Below, piece after piece: positions 12,548-24,150 of a DNA stretch of 64,000 bases. A program made the translations under genes and the position numbers. The DNA lies in NCBI GenBank assembly GCA_963989385.1, contig OZ022503.1, forward strand, positions 87,455,138-87,519,137, given 5' to 3'. Within the stretch, counting starts at the first letter, position 1; each line of letters begins with the position of its first letter. The DNA is from Ctena decussata. Taxonomy: Eukaryota > Mollusca > Bivalvia > Lucinida > Lucinidae. The notes beneath the pieces are model-generated. The model saw only the letters and a program-made list of their open reading frames with translations, was not told the origin of the DNA and did no database searches.

Positions 12548-12968
12548 TGAAAGACTTTGGAAAGCAGCTAAATTAAATAGCATCATTGATGACTGGAATC
12601 TGTATACAGCTGGGCGTGACACGGGTGCCCTACAGTATTATCCGTTGCCGTCAGCATAACCTTGAACAACAAGTTTTATTAAAAGTGCACGCACTTACGT
12701 GATTTTCCCATTTTTTCCTTAATGGTCTATGATAGTCTAAGACACATTATATCTAGACAATGACCTCATTTGGAAGAATTTGATGATACACATTTGGAAT
12801 GCAAGTATTGCTTTCTAAAAAGATTGGTAAACGGTTAGCAGTCATTCGTACTTGAAGCTGATCAAACTCACCATTATATACGCAGACATATAGGAATATT
12901 TACCTCAACTAAGGATTGTGGTATACTTGCAAAATCCACTATAATAACAGCAACCATTCTGACTGTAT

Positions 12969-13424
12969 TTGAAAGACACACTTTTGGGGCAGCACTTACT
13001 GTCCATAATCTCGGTAATAATAAATTTACCACTGCTTCACGAGTTTACCACATTTTTATTTCGTTTTAACCGCAGGTGCGGCCAATGGGGTTCATACCAC
13101 CTCGACCGAATACGCGTAAATTTCCGCAAAATACCATACCAATCAGCGCCAGAAAAAGCACTTCGTAAGCAATGTTTACCATCGAGCGGCTTGCGTTCGG
13201 AGTGTAATCGAGAGATCTGGGCGCATCCATGCGATGTGAAACACAGGGCCAGATCCATAGTAGTTATATTTCCATTTATGCCATATCGTCTATTTCTATA
13301 TCTAATTGATTTGGAAAAGCGAACATTATGCCTAACGGCTTGTTCTTTGATCCCGTTTTTCTTGTCGTCCCGACCACGACAGACATTAAAAACTGGCGCA
13401 TATGAAGCTGGAACTAACTCGTAG
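12969..13424 (+). other. unassigned open frame of 151 codons
   Basis: An open frame overlaps a locally GC-richer patch (13075-13260) that is also open on the minus strand (13037-13258). I recognise no domain in either reading. There is no clear splice acceptor or promoter and the composition looks like a repeat. Kept only as a location to compare by homology. Confidence 0.15.
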
Positions 13425-13969
13425 TCTCATTATAGGGATTTAAAAATCGCCAGTATATTGATCCGCCTTTCTGTATGATATCAAATGGATCGGATAATCA
13501 AATAATAGATAGTTTAAGGGTGTAACATTGAAAGGTATAAAGTAAGAGAGAAGTTTTATTCCTTCCGAATTATTTCAGTGTACTATAACAGAAGTAGAAA
13601 TGAACACTGTTTCTATATTGGCATTAAGAAAATATATTCCATTAGCTACGATCCGCTCCAAGAGCCTTGGATGATACTCTTATAGCAAAAAATCTGAACA
13701 AATGTTTGTCTTTAAGAGTGCCATTCCCAGTCAATCAAATAATTCATATTCCAATTTATTGGACCACATTCCATGTTTTAAACTTTGCCACCAAATTCAT
13801 TTATCGTAGTACAATTCTTTATATAACAGGCATAGGCCCTTAAACAGTGACCACCTGCCTGTTAAGCTTAACGTGCATGCCTCATAAGGAAATATTGAAG
13901 TTGATTTTTAATGAATCACTGTAACTAAACACTATTTAAAATTTGAATCGATTTGCCACAGAAAAATGT

Positions 13970-14338
13970 GCTCCTGTAAATGCCAAAATATGACAATGTT
14001 TCTTTGACAAATAAATATGGTAAAGTTACTTCGATAAATTAAATTTGTCCGTGTAAACGGAGAACTTTGCAAAAGATTATGTAACAAAGAACTTTGCTAT
14101 AAGCGTGGAAAATGTGACAAAGATTTTGTTTCATTGTTGCAGGTAGCTTTGACGAATAATATTTGGTCGTGTGAACACTGCAGCAAATATTTCATAGCCA
14201 AAGTTTATTTGACAAAGACTCTATGTCACATTTTCTTTAACAAATAATTTGCTCCGTGTAAACGCAAAATGTTTGGTATACTTTCTTTGTTAAAGTTTCT
14301 GTGACATAGAAACTTTGCTCGCGTGAACGCGGCCTTAG
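13970..14338. repeat. internally repetitive dispersed element
   Basis: The phrases CGTGTAAACG / CGTGTGAAC / CGTGAACGC and ACTTTG..AAAG recur in both orientations at 13970, 14050, 14160, 14265 and 14330, and the segment ends in GCGTGAACGCGGCCTTAGG. This degenerate, partly inverted structure suggests an old DNA transposon derivative. No ORF is present. Confidence 0.45.
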
Positions 14339-14944
14339 GCATCGTCATTGAAATATACCATATTTGCCGTTGTCTCGACGGTATAAAATGAGATGAAAAA
14401 AGCATAATTAAATGTTGGTCTGTGTTTTTTGGCTATTTTTTCGGGCTGTATATATTTTCCATTGTCGGTCTAAGCCTTAAATAATGATGATCTGTTCATT
14501 TTGGAAATTCAAACATGCAAGAATTCAACATTAATATCTACAATAAATCTTAGCAAAATGTCACCATCTATGTAATTAATCAACTGGCTATAGTTTCTGT
14601 CGGGACGAAAATATTACTAGGAAGTGAAAAAAGAACACCTGTCTATCTATGTTTTTTTCTGTAAATTACGGTGGTTTAAATACAGTTGACTCTCGTGTTC
14701 TGACACATTGATAATCTCACAGTACCCTCTTCTATCAAAGAATAAAGTTGGAAAACATTTCCTAGATGTCTTTACATTTAACTCTTGCTGTCTCAACTAC
14801 TGGTATCTCAAAGTACATTTTCTGGTATCAGAAAATTTACTTTTGGATATAGGTAGTTTGAGCTGAGCTTCGACTTCGAGGTATTGAGACTTGATTGTGG
14901 ATGTATTTTAATAGCATAACTTCAAATGGGTACATGTAAAAGTA

Positions 14945-15275
14945 AAAAGTATGCAAAGACCAGGAACTGAAACAATCAAAATCCAAATCCAGCCCTCAAA
15001 CCATGGTTGGAAACAACTAAGATTACAAATAATCAAGATACAGAGAACATATGGCCAGCCGAGTGAGCAGCTTGTTCCCAAAAGGTGGCCACTCAGCAAC
15101 CCAAACCGAACCAAAAATAATAAGCCTACATAAGGTAAAACATCACAGAAACTCTGACACCAAAAACAGGCAACAGAGAACCACAGCAGAACTACCGCCT
15201 TGGAACGGTCAGTAATGAATTACTGGGGGGCTTAAATCGATTTTACAGGCCCAACCTCACCCTCAGTATCTGAAG
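14945..15275 (+). repeat. dispersed repeat D, copy
   Basis: Matches 63345-63745 along most of its length: AGCAGCTTGTTCCCAAAAGG, GGTGGCCACTCAGC, then ACCGCCTTGGAACGGTCAGT, TACTGGGGGG and a TTAAA/TTTAC-rich end before CCTCACCCTCA. It has no domain I can name. It may be an untranslated or terminal part of a retroelement. Confidence 0.6.
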
Positions 15276-15513
15276 TGGTACAAAACACTGCAGATCATAT
15301 GTGTTTTAATGATTTTCTGTCTAGGTCAGCAGTTTTGAAATAACATTTACTTAGGGAACTACCTCCTGAATGTGGCTGTAAAGTTTTATTCTTTATTTTT
15401 CCCTGTTGCTAGTGACTAAATCTGACAATATGTTTAAATAAATAAATAAGTTTGGGAAAACGATTATTTTATTTTCTTTTGTATCTTCCCTTCTCTGATT
15501 AATGTCATTTTAT

Positions 15514-15750
15514 ACCTTCGTGGCCTAATGGATAAGAGCACAAACTCTTAAACATGAGGAACTTCAACGCTGGGTGTTCAAGCCCAGGGTGCGCACATGT
15601 GAGAAAGATTCAAGTTCTGCTTAAAGAGGGCCAGGAGGATTTTCCCAGAGAGCTCTGGTTTTCACATGTGAGAACAAGACAAGTTCTGCTTACGGAAGGT
15701 CAGGAAGGTTTTTCATACGAGCTCCCGTTTTCGCCCACCTCTACCTAACA
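15514..15750 (+). mobile_element. tRNA-derived SINE with duplicated body
   Basis: The tRNA-like head at about 15514-15590 has an A-box-like TGGCCTAATGGATAAG (15521-15536) and a B-box-like GTGTTCAAGCCC (about 15574-15585). Two related body units follow: CACATGTGAGAAAGATTCAA to GGTTTTC (about 15597-15663) and CACATGTGAGAACAAGACAA to CGTTTTC (about 15664-15733). Both contain AAGTTCTGCTTA and a GGNCAGGANG core. The ORF at 15554-15748 follows these units and is not a gene. Confidence 0.65.
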
Positions 15751-15938
15751 ATCGGCTCGACATAAGTGAAATATTCTTGAAACAGTCGTAAAATCTATTT
15801 CAACGACAAAAACATCGCTGAGAATAGCGCCATATTTAATTATCATACTAGTCATGATTACTTCTTCAAATACATCGTTTTGTTTGAGACTGGCACTTAC
15901 TTTCTTCTCAAGGAGCGGTGTCTGCGTTAAGTATAATT

Positions 15939-16174
15939 GAGCCGCGACATGATAAAACCAACAATGTGGTTGTGCGCCCAGCTTAGACTCAGATCAGCCT
16001 GGGCATCCACTCAGTCTGATCAGAGTCTTCGCTGTCCGTATGGAGGTAGCTTAGACCCTTAGCTACCCTTTGAGCACTTAACGAAGAGTCTGATCAAACT
16101 AGGCGGGTGCCCAGGCTGATCTTAGCCTGCGCTTGGCGCACAACCACATTGTTGGTTTTCTCGTGTCGCGGCTC
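15939..16174 (+). mobile_element. fold-back MITE family A, copy 2
   Basis: Full-length with inverted arms and core in the forward orientation. The 4-base flanks (AATT and ATAT) no longer match perfectly. Confidence 0.88.
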
Positions 16175-16959
16175 ATATATAGAAGCACAGGTAACATAAT
16201 CGACAAGTCATGTAATAGTGCATCTAACCTATCCGTCGCAAATAAAAAAAAAAACAACGTTTATTAAAGGAAGCATGAAGCATTTTAGGATAGGCTAAGG
16301 AGAATATACAAAAACATCGTAGACAGTCTTGGAATTCGAACTGAATCAGAATGTCATAATCATGGTAATGACGGAAGATTGTTAGACATCTTCCTTCTTC
16401 CTGCACTGCATATACTGGATATGTAAACTTCGATATATTGTTTGTGATGTTAAGGCTAGCCCGGTGACCACCTACACAGGAAATGGCTGTTCACGTGGCT
16501 GCCGCTGATGATGTCTTTGGTGTTGTCTTTTTTCCACATGGTGTCTTGGCAGGAGTCTGGGATTGAATCGTGTCTGTTCCTTTTCTTTTTCGTTTTGATA
16601 TCAAGTGATGGCTCAATGGCAAACGACAAAGATCTTTATAAAGCTGTTTTTATTATTATTTTTTTTTGTCAGGGGCTTTAGTGCTAGCTTTCAATTAAAA
16701 AAAAGTTCAATGGTCTTTCTAGCTTCGTGATATGTGTCAGTCAATACACTGCGACTTAAAATTAGTTTTACGAGGTACTGTTTCTTGCTTTGTTAAATAT
16801 AATGAGCAATTAGCCTTATCAGTGAGGTCGATGTAATGATGAAAATAGCCAAGTTGTTATTTACACTTCAACAGATTCCTACAAAAAGCCATTTAACAGT
16901 CTTAATGGAATACGGTTATCAGACAACATATTTAACTTCCAAGGCCAAGATGACAGCCC

Positions 16960-17032
16960 AGCAGGCACACAAGGTTAAAACCAACATTGAATCAACGTCG
17001 ATTCACTGTTTTATCAACGTTGTGTGCCTTGC
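16960..17032. repeat. short imperfect palindromic repeat
   Basis: CAGGCACACAAGGTTAAAAC pairs in reverse complement with GTTTTATCAACGTTGTGTGCC around a GAATCAACGTCGATTC centre. It is a small fold-back repeat with no gene. Confidence 0.55.
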
Positions 17033-17130
17033 TTTGCTTTGTGCTTGTCATTGAAAGCTTGAAGTCACTGTTTTTCTCCCTGCCTGTCTAACCGTTGTCT
17101 TTCTTAAAGAATTTATGTTGTTTTTTATCT

Positions 17131-17366
17131 GAGCCACGACACGAGAAAACCAACAATGTGGTTGTGCGCATAGCGCAAACTCAGCTCAGCCTGGGCATCC
17201 ACCCAGTCTGATCAGACTCTTAACTAAGCGCTTAAAGGATAGCTAAGGGTCTAAGCTACCTCTATGCGAACAGCGAAGACTCTGATCAGACTGGGCGGAT
17301 GCCCAGGCTGATCTGAGTCTGCGCTGGGCGCGCAACCACATTGTTGGTTTTCTCGTGTCGCGGCTC
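17131..17366 (-). mobile_element. fold-back MITE family A, copy 3
   Basis: Full-length, with the core in the reverse orientation relative to most copies. Perfect 4-bp target-site duplication ATCT at 17127-17130 and 17367-17370. Confidence 0.9.
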
Positions 17367-17944
17367 ATCTAAGCATCGTTGGTTTATTTATATTTACTTG
17401 TAATTAAAGTTTAAAAAAAACGCTTGAACAGTATTGCCTTAAGTTTCAAATTCATTGAATACTCTCAGCACATGTAACTGTATACAAGGATCGGTACAAA
17501 TACAGAACATGAATATAAATATTTGATAACCGGGCTGTTTAGCACAACGTTATGATGAACTGATACAGGAATACTCGGGGCACATTATTTACCCGGTTGG
17601 TTTATTCAAGGCCCGTTCAGTGCCCGCTGGACTCACTCGGGGCGTTGCTTTCTTTAAACTTAATTTTTCTCAAATCTAGACCTTGAATAATTCTGAAATA
17701 GAGGAAGTTTATATCAGTTTAAGTGGAATGCGAAGTGTCTATATTGACATAGTGAGGCAGCAAAACCTAGTTGTGTGGCAAATGACAGACAGAATAATAC
17801 CTTTCTTATGCCGGATGCATATAATGTGCAGAATCCTCTTAATCTGTCAACTTTAATGAACACTTATAAAGTATGCGGTCATTAAAATAGCAATCGAAAT
17901 CGTCCGCCTGATATTTTAAGGTGAATGGGTACAGTGTCATGACT

Positions 17945-18180
17945 GAGCCGCGACACGAGAAAACCAACAATGTGGTTGTGCGCCCAGCGCAGACTTAGAT
18001 CCGCCTAAGCATCTGCCCATTCCACGCAGTCTCTTTGTGAAGAGTTGAAAGGGTAGCTAAGGGTCTAAGCTACCTCCATGCGGACAGCGAAAGCTCTGAT
18101 CAGACTGGGCGGATGCCCAGGCTGATCTGAGTCTGCGCTGGGCGCACAACCACATTGTTGATTTTCTCGTGTCGTGGCTC
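17945..18180 (-). mobile_element. fold-back MITE family A, copy 4
   Basis: Full-length, core reversed. Flanks GACT and ATGT do not match, so the duplication has decayed or was lost. Confidence 0.88.
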
Positions 18181-18445
18181 ATGTGTTTTTCCCATCATTT
18201 AATAAACGTGAACAACTGCTGTGGCTTCCTTTCCGCTTTCCTGGATGACGTGCTTTCCCCGAAATGGGTATACACTTTAAGAAAGAAGTTGGTATAAGAG
18301 GAACAAAAGTTCTGTCTATAAAAGGTAACCAACTTGGAAAGGGGAGACAAAAATGCTTCCCTGAATGTATATCTATTTACCTTAATAGTAGAATGTCAAG
18401 GCATTAGCCGATCTTGCACAGGCCTCGCAACATGTGAAACAAAAT

Positions 18446-18577
18446 GAGCAGCGACGCGACAAAACCAACAAAGTGGTATGTGCGCCCAGCGAAGACTCAG
18501 ATCAGCCTGGGCATCTGCCAAGTCCGATTAGAGTCGTTACATAGAGGTAGCTTAGATCCTTAGCTATCCTTTTAGCG
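18446..18577 (+). mobile_element. fold-back MITE family A, copy 5 (left half only)
   Basis: Starts with GAGCAGCGACGCGACAAAAC and continues into the core (GGTAGCTTAGATCCTTAGCT), then stops abruptly after TTTAGCGC. The right arm is missing. Confidence 0.8.
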
Positions 18578-18688
18578 CCTTGGTGTCGTCGAATGTAAAC
18601 TATTGCTTCTGCCGACGTCCTTCTCAAAAGCAGTCCTTTAGAACGTTGTAATATACTTGCATTTTTATTCACTATGATGTTAGAATCG

Positions 18689-18860
18689 AAATAATTTTTC
18701 TTACCCGTGAATTATCGCTGATAAACACGTGTGATGTCGGGCAGATATGAATGTTAATCTACTTCGGCTTCACCGTCGTGAATTCATATTTCGTGATCTG
18801 CCCTCCAACAACATATGTTAATCAGCGACAATTCACGGGTAATGAAACATTATTTCTTAA
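18689..18860. mobile_element. palindromic MITE of about 170 bp
   Basis: The left arm (AAATAATTTTTCTTACCCG, then TGAATTATCGCTGATAAACA) is mirrored by the right arm (TGTTAATCAGCGACAATTCA, then CGGGTAATGAAACATTATTT). The arms continue inward through GGGCAGAT..TATGAAT motifs. It has no ORF. Confidence 0.7.
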
Positions 18861-19767
18861 CTGAAAGGGTGCGTCAAAGAAAAATATGTTCCCAAAGGCA
18901 GTATTAAACCCCGTCAATACCAGTCTGGAGATATGTGTGTTTGATACATGTGCGAGTGCGAGACAAGAAGTTTAGAGCCTGCCATAGTTTCGGATGCTAT
19001 CCAGTCATGACTCAGTCATGGCTCATATTCATATCTCCACATACTTCCCCACACAAACAAATACACACACCTGCGCCCCCTCCCCGCCCCCCCCCCCCCT
19101 CTAAGGTGCACTTGTCCCATCTCTTTGAATTAAAAAAAATCAGTTCCTTGTCTGTAGAAGCCAGCACTCGTCCCTTACACCATAGCTCTACTGCTTTGGT
19201 CAGCACCTCATCTTCATCAAATCATTTACAACGCCAACGCTTTTCTCAAATTTGAAAATACGTAATAATATAAACAGGTAACAACACAGATCTTAACAGG
19301 AAAAAAATCAGTGTTCTGTTTGTACCTGGTTACCAGTGCCCTACTGAAAGTCACACGTATCTTGTCTACGTTCAGGGAATCCATCTTACACAAACCTGGA
19401 TCATGTGCAAATGTTCATGTAGGATTTTCTCTACCGACCCTTATGACGGGCCTGTTCAATATGGCAGTTTTCATTAATTCGACAAATCTGACTGTCTGAA
19501 ATGTTTCTCTTTTTAGACTGAATTAGACAGGATAACGGGTTTCTCCGCTACTAAAGTGCAGGTGTACAACGGTATTTTAGCTTCAAAGCAAACCGTCTTG
19601 TCACAAACTTAACGGTACCTGTCAGCTGTATTATTAACACATAAATCACAAAACACGTGGCAATGCTCTTCAACATACGATGAAATCAATCGAATAATAA
19701 TAGTGAAAAAGGATAAGAGTCAAGCCCGACTGCGTAAATAATGCGCTATAAAATGAGAAAAGGCATT

Positions 19768-19791
19768 GTTATTATTATTATTATTATTATT
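19768..19791. repeat. (ATT)n microsatellite
   Basis: About eight ATT units, preceded by GCGCTATAAAATGAG, a phrase that looks like a SINE 3' end. Confidence 0.85.
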
Positions 19792-20161
19792 TGATAGAAA
19801 AGTGCAGAGTTCCTGGTGGTTTAAAACGGCGGTGATAGTTTAGCAGTAATGGGTAAGGATGAAACAATCTGCAAGAATAAGACACTCGGGCAATAAAGAT
19901 AACATAATTCGCCGCCCGTGTACATACTGGTAATACTGGTGACTACCCTTACCTGAGCTGTCATTTTAATTGATTGGATTATAAAGTAACAATCCAAGGA
20001 GAGTCACGAACTCGGCTGGATTCGATACCCCGACTTCTTCATTATGAATAAGAGAGCATTTATATTTTACCCGTCGGGGAAGACGACTCATCTTTTGGAT
20101 CGTTATTAAAAAGGTCTGCATGTTATGTGTATTTGCGCAGTTTACTGTACAGTCTGGTCAG

Positions 20162-20234
20162 AGTATGCACCGTATGATTCGCCTATCCTGCAAGAGTATG
20201 CAGTATGCACCGTATGATTCGCCTATCCTGCAAC
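20162..20234 (+). repeat. tandem duplication of a unit of about 40 bp
   Basis: AGTATGCACCGTATGATTCG through CCTATCCTGCAA occurs at 20162-20193 and again at 20203-20234. The copies are identical over that length, so the duplication is recent. Confidence 0.9.
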
Positions 20235-20574
20235 ATGTGCCTATCATGAGCATGCTGTTTTTACATATAGGCTTGTTTCGGCAACGACGCGGCTTGAATC
20301 CAAATGATGTCATTTTCATAGGGTCAACAATTTAAGAAAAGAATTTGTCCCATTCTGAAAGGGATGTAAAAATGAAAATGACAGTGTTGCTTCCCCGAAA
20401 AGTGTGCCCATTCACCTTAAGACAGGTCGTTCCCGATATCGCTTGAGGCAAAAATACCTAAAATGTACTTTACAAAGGGTGTTATAATCAATATCGTAAA
20501 GTGAGTGGAATTAAGCTTCCGAAAGAATTTTTTGTTATTTCAGAATTAATACTTTTTAAGCCCGTGATGCCACG

Positions 20575-20715
20575 CTTTCTTTTCTCCCTCTCTCTCCCTC
20601 TCTCTCTTATTGTCTCTTTGAAATGGATGATTAGTGAAGTTTCAAGCGAAGCCAAAGTCTCTCTCAAAAACTGAATGACACAAACTCTTTCTCTTTCTCT
20701 CTCTTTTCCCTTGAT
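20575..20715. repeat. CT-rich simple sequence
   Basis: Two polypyrimidine stretches (about 20575-20625 and 20684-20712) built of CTCT and CTTT units. Confidence 0.85.
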
Positions 20716-20867
20716 TGTCAGTACAACGACGAGTTGTCATACGAAGTAAACTCGTCTGTGGCAACTAAAGCAAAAGCAATTCTGTCTTGTCAGCGAGCCC
20801 TCGGCTTAGTGGTAAAGTGTTGTGATGCCAGTCTCGCCCGTGTGTCGTCGAAATGCCCCCCCCCCTC

Positions 20868-20970
20868 CAGCTGGCACATAGCGTCCAATTGACGTCATCC
20901 CGACGTCGATGTGACGTCGCAATGTCACAGCGACGTTGGTATGATGTCATTTTGACGTCGTGCTTCTGGT
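20868..20970. repeat. GACGTC-rich fold-back repeat
   Basis: TGACGTC, CGACGTC and related words occur at least six times in 100 bases between CAGCTGGCACATAGCGTCC and GACGTCGTGCTTCTGGTGG, giving strong local self-complementarity. Design resembles the small repeat at 16960. Confidence 0.5.
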
Positions 20971-21111
20971 GGACCTGTTCCGCTACCAGAAGATCAGTTT
21001 TCTCCCGTGCCTACCGATGGACTAGATGTATGAGAAATACTCTTGCAAGAGCAGTTAAATCCATACCAAAGCACGTCTTGTGCATTGTCCTGTTACCGTC
21101 CGATATAAACT

Positions 21112-21322
21112 GAGCTGCAACAAGCAAAATGGGTGCTTAACGTATCTGCTAACACACAAGACTCAAACCAGTCTGGATCAGTGCTGTCTGACCATAGCTT
21201 TGCATATAGCCTTCAGTTTCATCAAAAACCATACATGGTGTGTATGGACGACAGAGTTCTAATCAGACTGTGCCGCTGCGCAGGCTTATATAACTGAGTC
21301 TGTTTTTGTTGTGTATGACATG
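21112..21322 (+). mobile_element. highly diverged relative of MITE family A
   Basis: GAGCTGCAACAAGCAAAA, ACTCAAACCAGTCTGGATCA, TAATCAGACTGTGCCGCTG and GCAGGCTTATATAACTGAGT line up in order with the arms of family A. It is too diverged to define its ends. Confidence 0.45.
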
Positions 21323-21423
21323 AGCACCGTTTTGCATACATCACTGGGGCTTAACTTCGCCGAAAACAGCTATTTGGGATAAGTGTGCAAACTGCAAAGA
21401 ATGAACTCATCCTGAGCATTCAC

Positions 21424-21822
21424 TCAAGTCTGATATGAAGTTTTGCTGTTGGCAAAAATGCGAACAACGAAGGCTCTGTTCAACCTCAGACAGTGCAGGA
21501 GTACGCCATTGACGTAGTTTCGTTTCGGTATTCTTCTCAAAAGGATCATCTTTTTGAAGAATAGAAGTTGCTTTCCTGGCGAATTCTTGCCTTTTAGTGT
21601 AGTCTCCATTTTCGTCCTGGCATTGTTTAACTTGTATGCCCACATTTGGGTGTTGAAAACCAACTCGTGGATAAAAAGCTGTGGAAACCGATCATGAGTG
21701 AATATGATCTTATCATAGCGGCAGAACTTGACCTGTAAACCACACAAACCGTCAATCTGCTGTCTCGTAAGAGACATGACCGTCGGAACTTTTGGCAGGA
21801 AAATGTACGCTGAGTCAAACAA
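21424..21822 (-). other. overlapping unassigned minus-strand frames
   Basis: All three minus-strand frames stay open for 60-130 codons in this patch (21407-21822). I recognise no domain and see no convincing splice sites. It could hide an exon, but openness in three frames argues for chance. Confidence 0.12.
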
Positions 21823-21955
21823 TGTACTTTGAGTCAGACAACATTTTAAAATAATTCGATAATTCTGAGATTTTTTTTCGTATTTATCAATAAAAATACG
21901 TTGTGACCCCTCGCCGAGTCATTTTGACCCCTCGTTAGAATCGTCTTGCAGACGA

Positions 21956-21985
21956 TTTGAGTTTGAGTTTGAGTTTGAGTTTGAG
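21956..21985. repeat. (GAGTTT)n microsatellite
   Basis: Five uninterrupted GAGTTT-type hexamers. Confidence 0.9.
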
Positions 21986-22320
21986 AATATACTCAAGTTT
22001 TATAACCTCGGGGCCATGAAAAGTTACATTGATATCAATACGACTGTGTTTCAACGTTATGTGTCTGCTGGGAACTTGACAGTGTGCATATCTCTGCATG
22101 TAGTAAGGATCACAATACTGCGAATGAAAATATATCTACGGCATAACTATGTAAAGTTGGTTCGAATTTTCCTCTTTTCTTGTAGCTATAACTAAATGGT
22201 GGTGAAAAATGCTCGTATTTCATGATAATGGGAGCCCCAAGCTCAAGCGTGAACCGGGACAAAATATTAAGGGGTTGTTAATCTTGCCAAACGAAAAAAA
22301 AAATGTGTCGAAGTACAAAT

Positions 22321-22555
22321 GAGCCGCGACACGAGAAAACCAACAATGTGGTTGTGCGGCCAGCGCAGACTCAGATCAGCCTGGGCATCCGACCAGTCTG
22401 GTCAGAGTCTTCGCTGTCCGCATGGCGGTAGCTTAGACCCTTGCCTATCCTTCAAGCCCTAAACGAAGAGTCTGATCGGACTGGGGGGTACCCAGGCTGA
22501 TCGGAGTCTGCGCTGGGCACACAACCACATTGTTGGTTTTCTCGTGTCGCGGCTC
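22321..22555 (+). mobile_element. fold-back MITE family A, copy 6
   Basis: Full-length, core forward, with a perfect 4-bp target-site duplication AAAT (22317-22320 and 22556-22559). Confidence 0.9.
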
Positions 22556-22559
22556 AAAT

Positions 22560-23917
22560 GTATCAGTATCTGAGCAGCGCGACGAAAAATATAAAGCTGA
22601 GACTGACATAGCCGACTCAAATTTGCTCAACATTTTCCTTGACTCTCAAATGAGGACATGAGTAACGCAGACAAGACAGGATTATCTGAGTCTTCGCTGT
22701 TCGCACATGTCCTAATGCACTCCCTTGATTATACTTACATTCTTTGTAATCCGAAATAGTTTGCGAGTTGTATGAGTTTAAAACCAACTTAATTCAGTTC
22801 ATGGAGTGAAAATTAGCAGAATATTTGGCTTGAATAATGAAATTTATTAGCTTCATCCATTCTGAACAAAGTGTTATTTCTGTCTTGTAACGTATAATCC
22901 CAATTAGTTATTTTGTTCTGGCTGCATGATCACTTTTCATGTTTAGAATTGATTATTCATTAATCATAGCTTGGTTGTCTGCAGTTTTTTTGTGACGTCG
23001 CCGAAAAATCCCTCTTAAGTATCAGAAGGTCATTTTGCATAATTGACCTGTCAATGTTAATTAATGTGTTCAGCCGTAAGAAGCTGACTGGACTTTTATC
23101 AGGAATTTATTTACCGATTAGCTTACTTTTTGTGTATTTAGTTAGTTATTTATTACCCCAGATGTTTCGTAATACGATACATGATATGATGCAAACTGAG
23201 TGAAAAGAAATCGTATGACATGTACCAGATCAAACGTTTTTTTTTTGTTTGAATGAACAGCCTAAAAATCAGCTTTGGGCAGGTACAGGCTTAGCTGAGT
23301 CCCTGCTGTTCGTTGATGTCGCACAATCGTCTTTCTCGTGACATCACTTATGAACTAATTCGAACTTACGTAACAGCGACGAGCAAGATAAGTGAGCCGG
23401 AACAAAAGTGAAATATTTCTGATGGGTACAGGTGATATCAAATTAATCTCAGAATAATTTCAGCGATAAAAGATCCGACTCGGACAAATTGTAGGAAAAT
23501 TAACGTAGTTTTTAGAGATATAAACTGAGATGCACAAACCGTGCGGAAAAGAGGTGCCCAATGGTGAAATACTTCCAATTCGGGAAACAAACTAGACCGG
23601 AGGATTCAGTTTGATCACTTTACATAGATTTGAATGCCGGGCTGCATACCGTGATGGCATAGCTTGCATTTTCAGGCGAGGCCTATCATATCGCGAGTGT
23701 GTTGTCCATAGTCGAAGTCATCAGCTCAGCTGCATGCAGTCATGCATCAAGAGGTTAATTTTTTACTCTTGGTTGACAAAATTTTTTAATCGTTGGCCGG
23801 GCCGCGACTTTCTGTGCTATAGCTATGCGCTCTAACAAAGGGACTACGGCGTGACACACAAATCACTAGAAAACTGTGCAGTCCAAAAGTCTGTAACTCT
23901 AGTAACACACGTTGGTT
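22560..23917. other. no gene recognised
   Basis: AT-rich sequence with short decayed fragments that recall MITE arms near 22690-22715. The frame at 23611-23835 has no recognisable content. Confidence 0.4.
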
Positions 23918-24150
23918 GTTTGTTTTGAGTTTCACGGCCCTTTGAGACAGTATTTCAGTCTATATCGGGCCGTCTCCCAAAGAGAGGAAGAAAGAAGAGA
24001 GATGTGATAGCGAGAGAAAAATGTCCAAACAGCCCCACCCGCACCTACTGCAAGCACACTAGGCCCTTGCCCCACCATTATCCAAATCAGTAGGACGCCA
24101 CGGAATTGGAAGTTATACCCAGCAGCATCGCACCACCCAACCACACCGGT
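23908..24150 (+). repeat. dispersed repeat E, copy 1
   Basis: Carries CCTTTGAGACAGTATTTCAG, TCTATATCGGGCCGTCTCCC and AGAGAGGAAGAAAGAAGAGA, then a CA/CC-rich end with GCATCGCACCACCCAACCAC. Related copies lie at 28655-28815 (minus), 44620-44850 (plus) and 45185-45335 (minus). Confidence 0.65.

Noticed and set aside
15514..15592. tRNA gene
   Set aside because: Boxes are recognisable but the cloverleaf is degenerate and followed by a SINE body.
19311..19499. 62-codon frame directly after a CAG
   Set aside because: The preceding tract is A-rich, not pyrimidine-rich, and the peptide is not recognisable.
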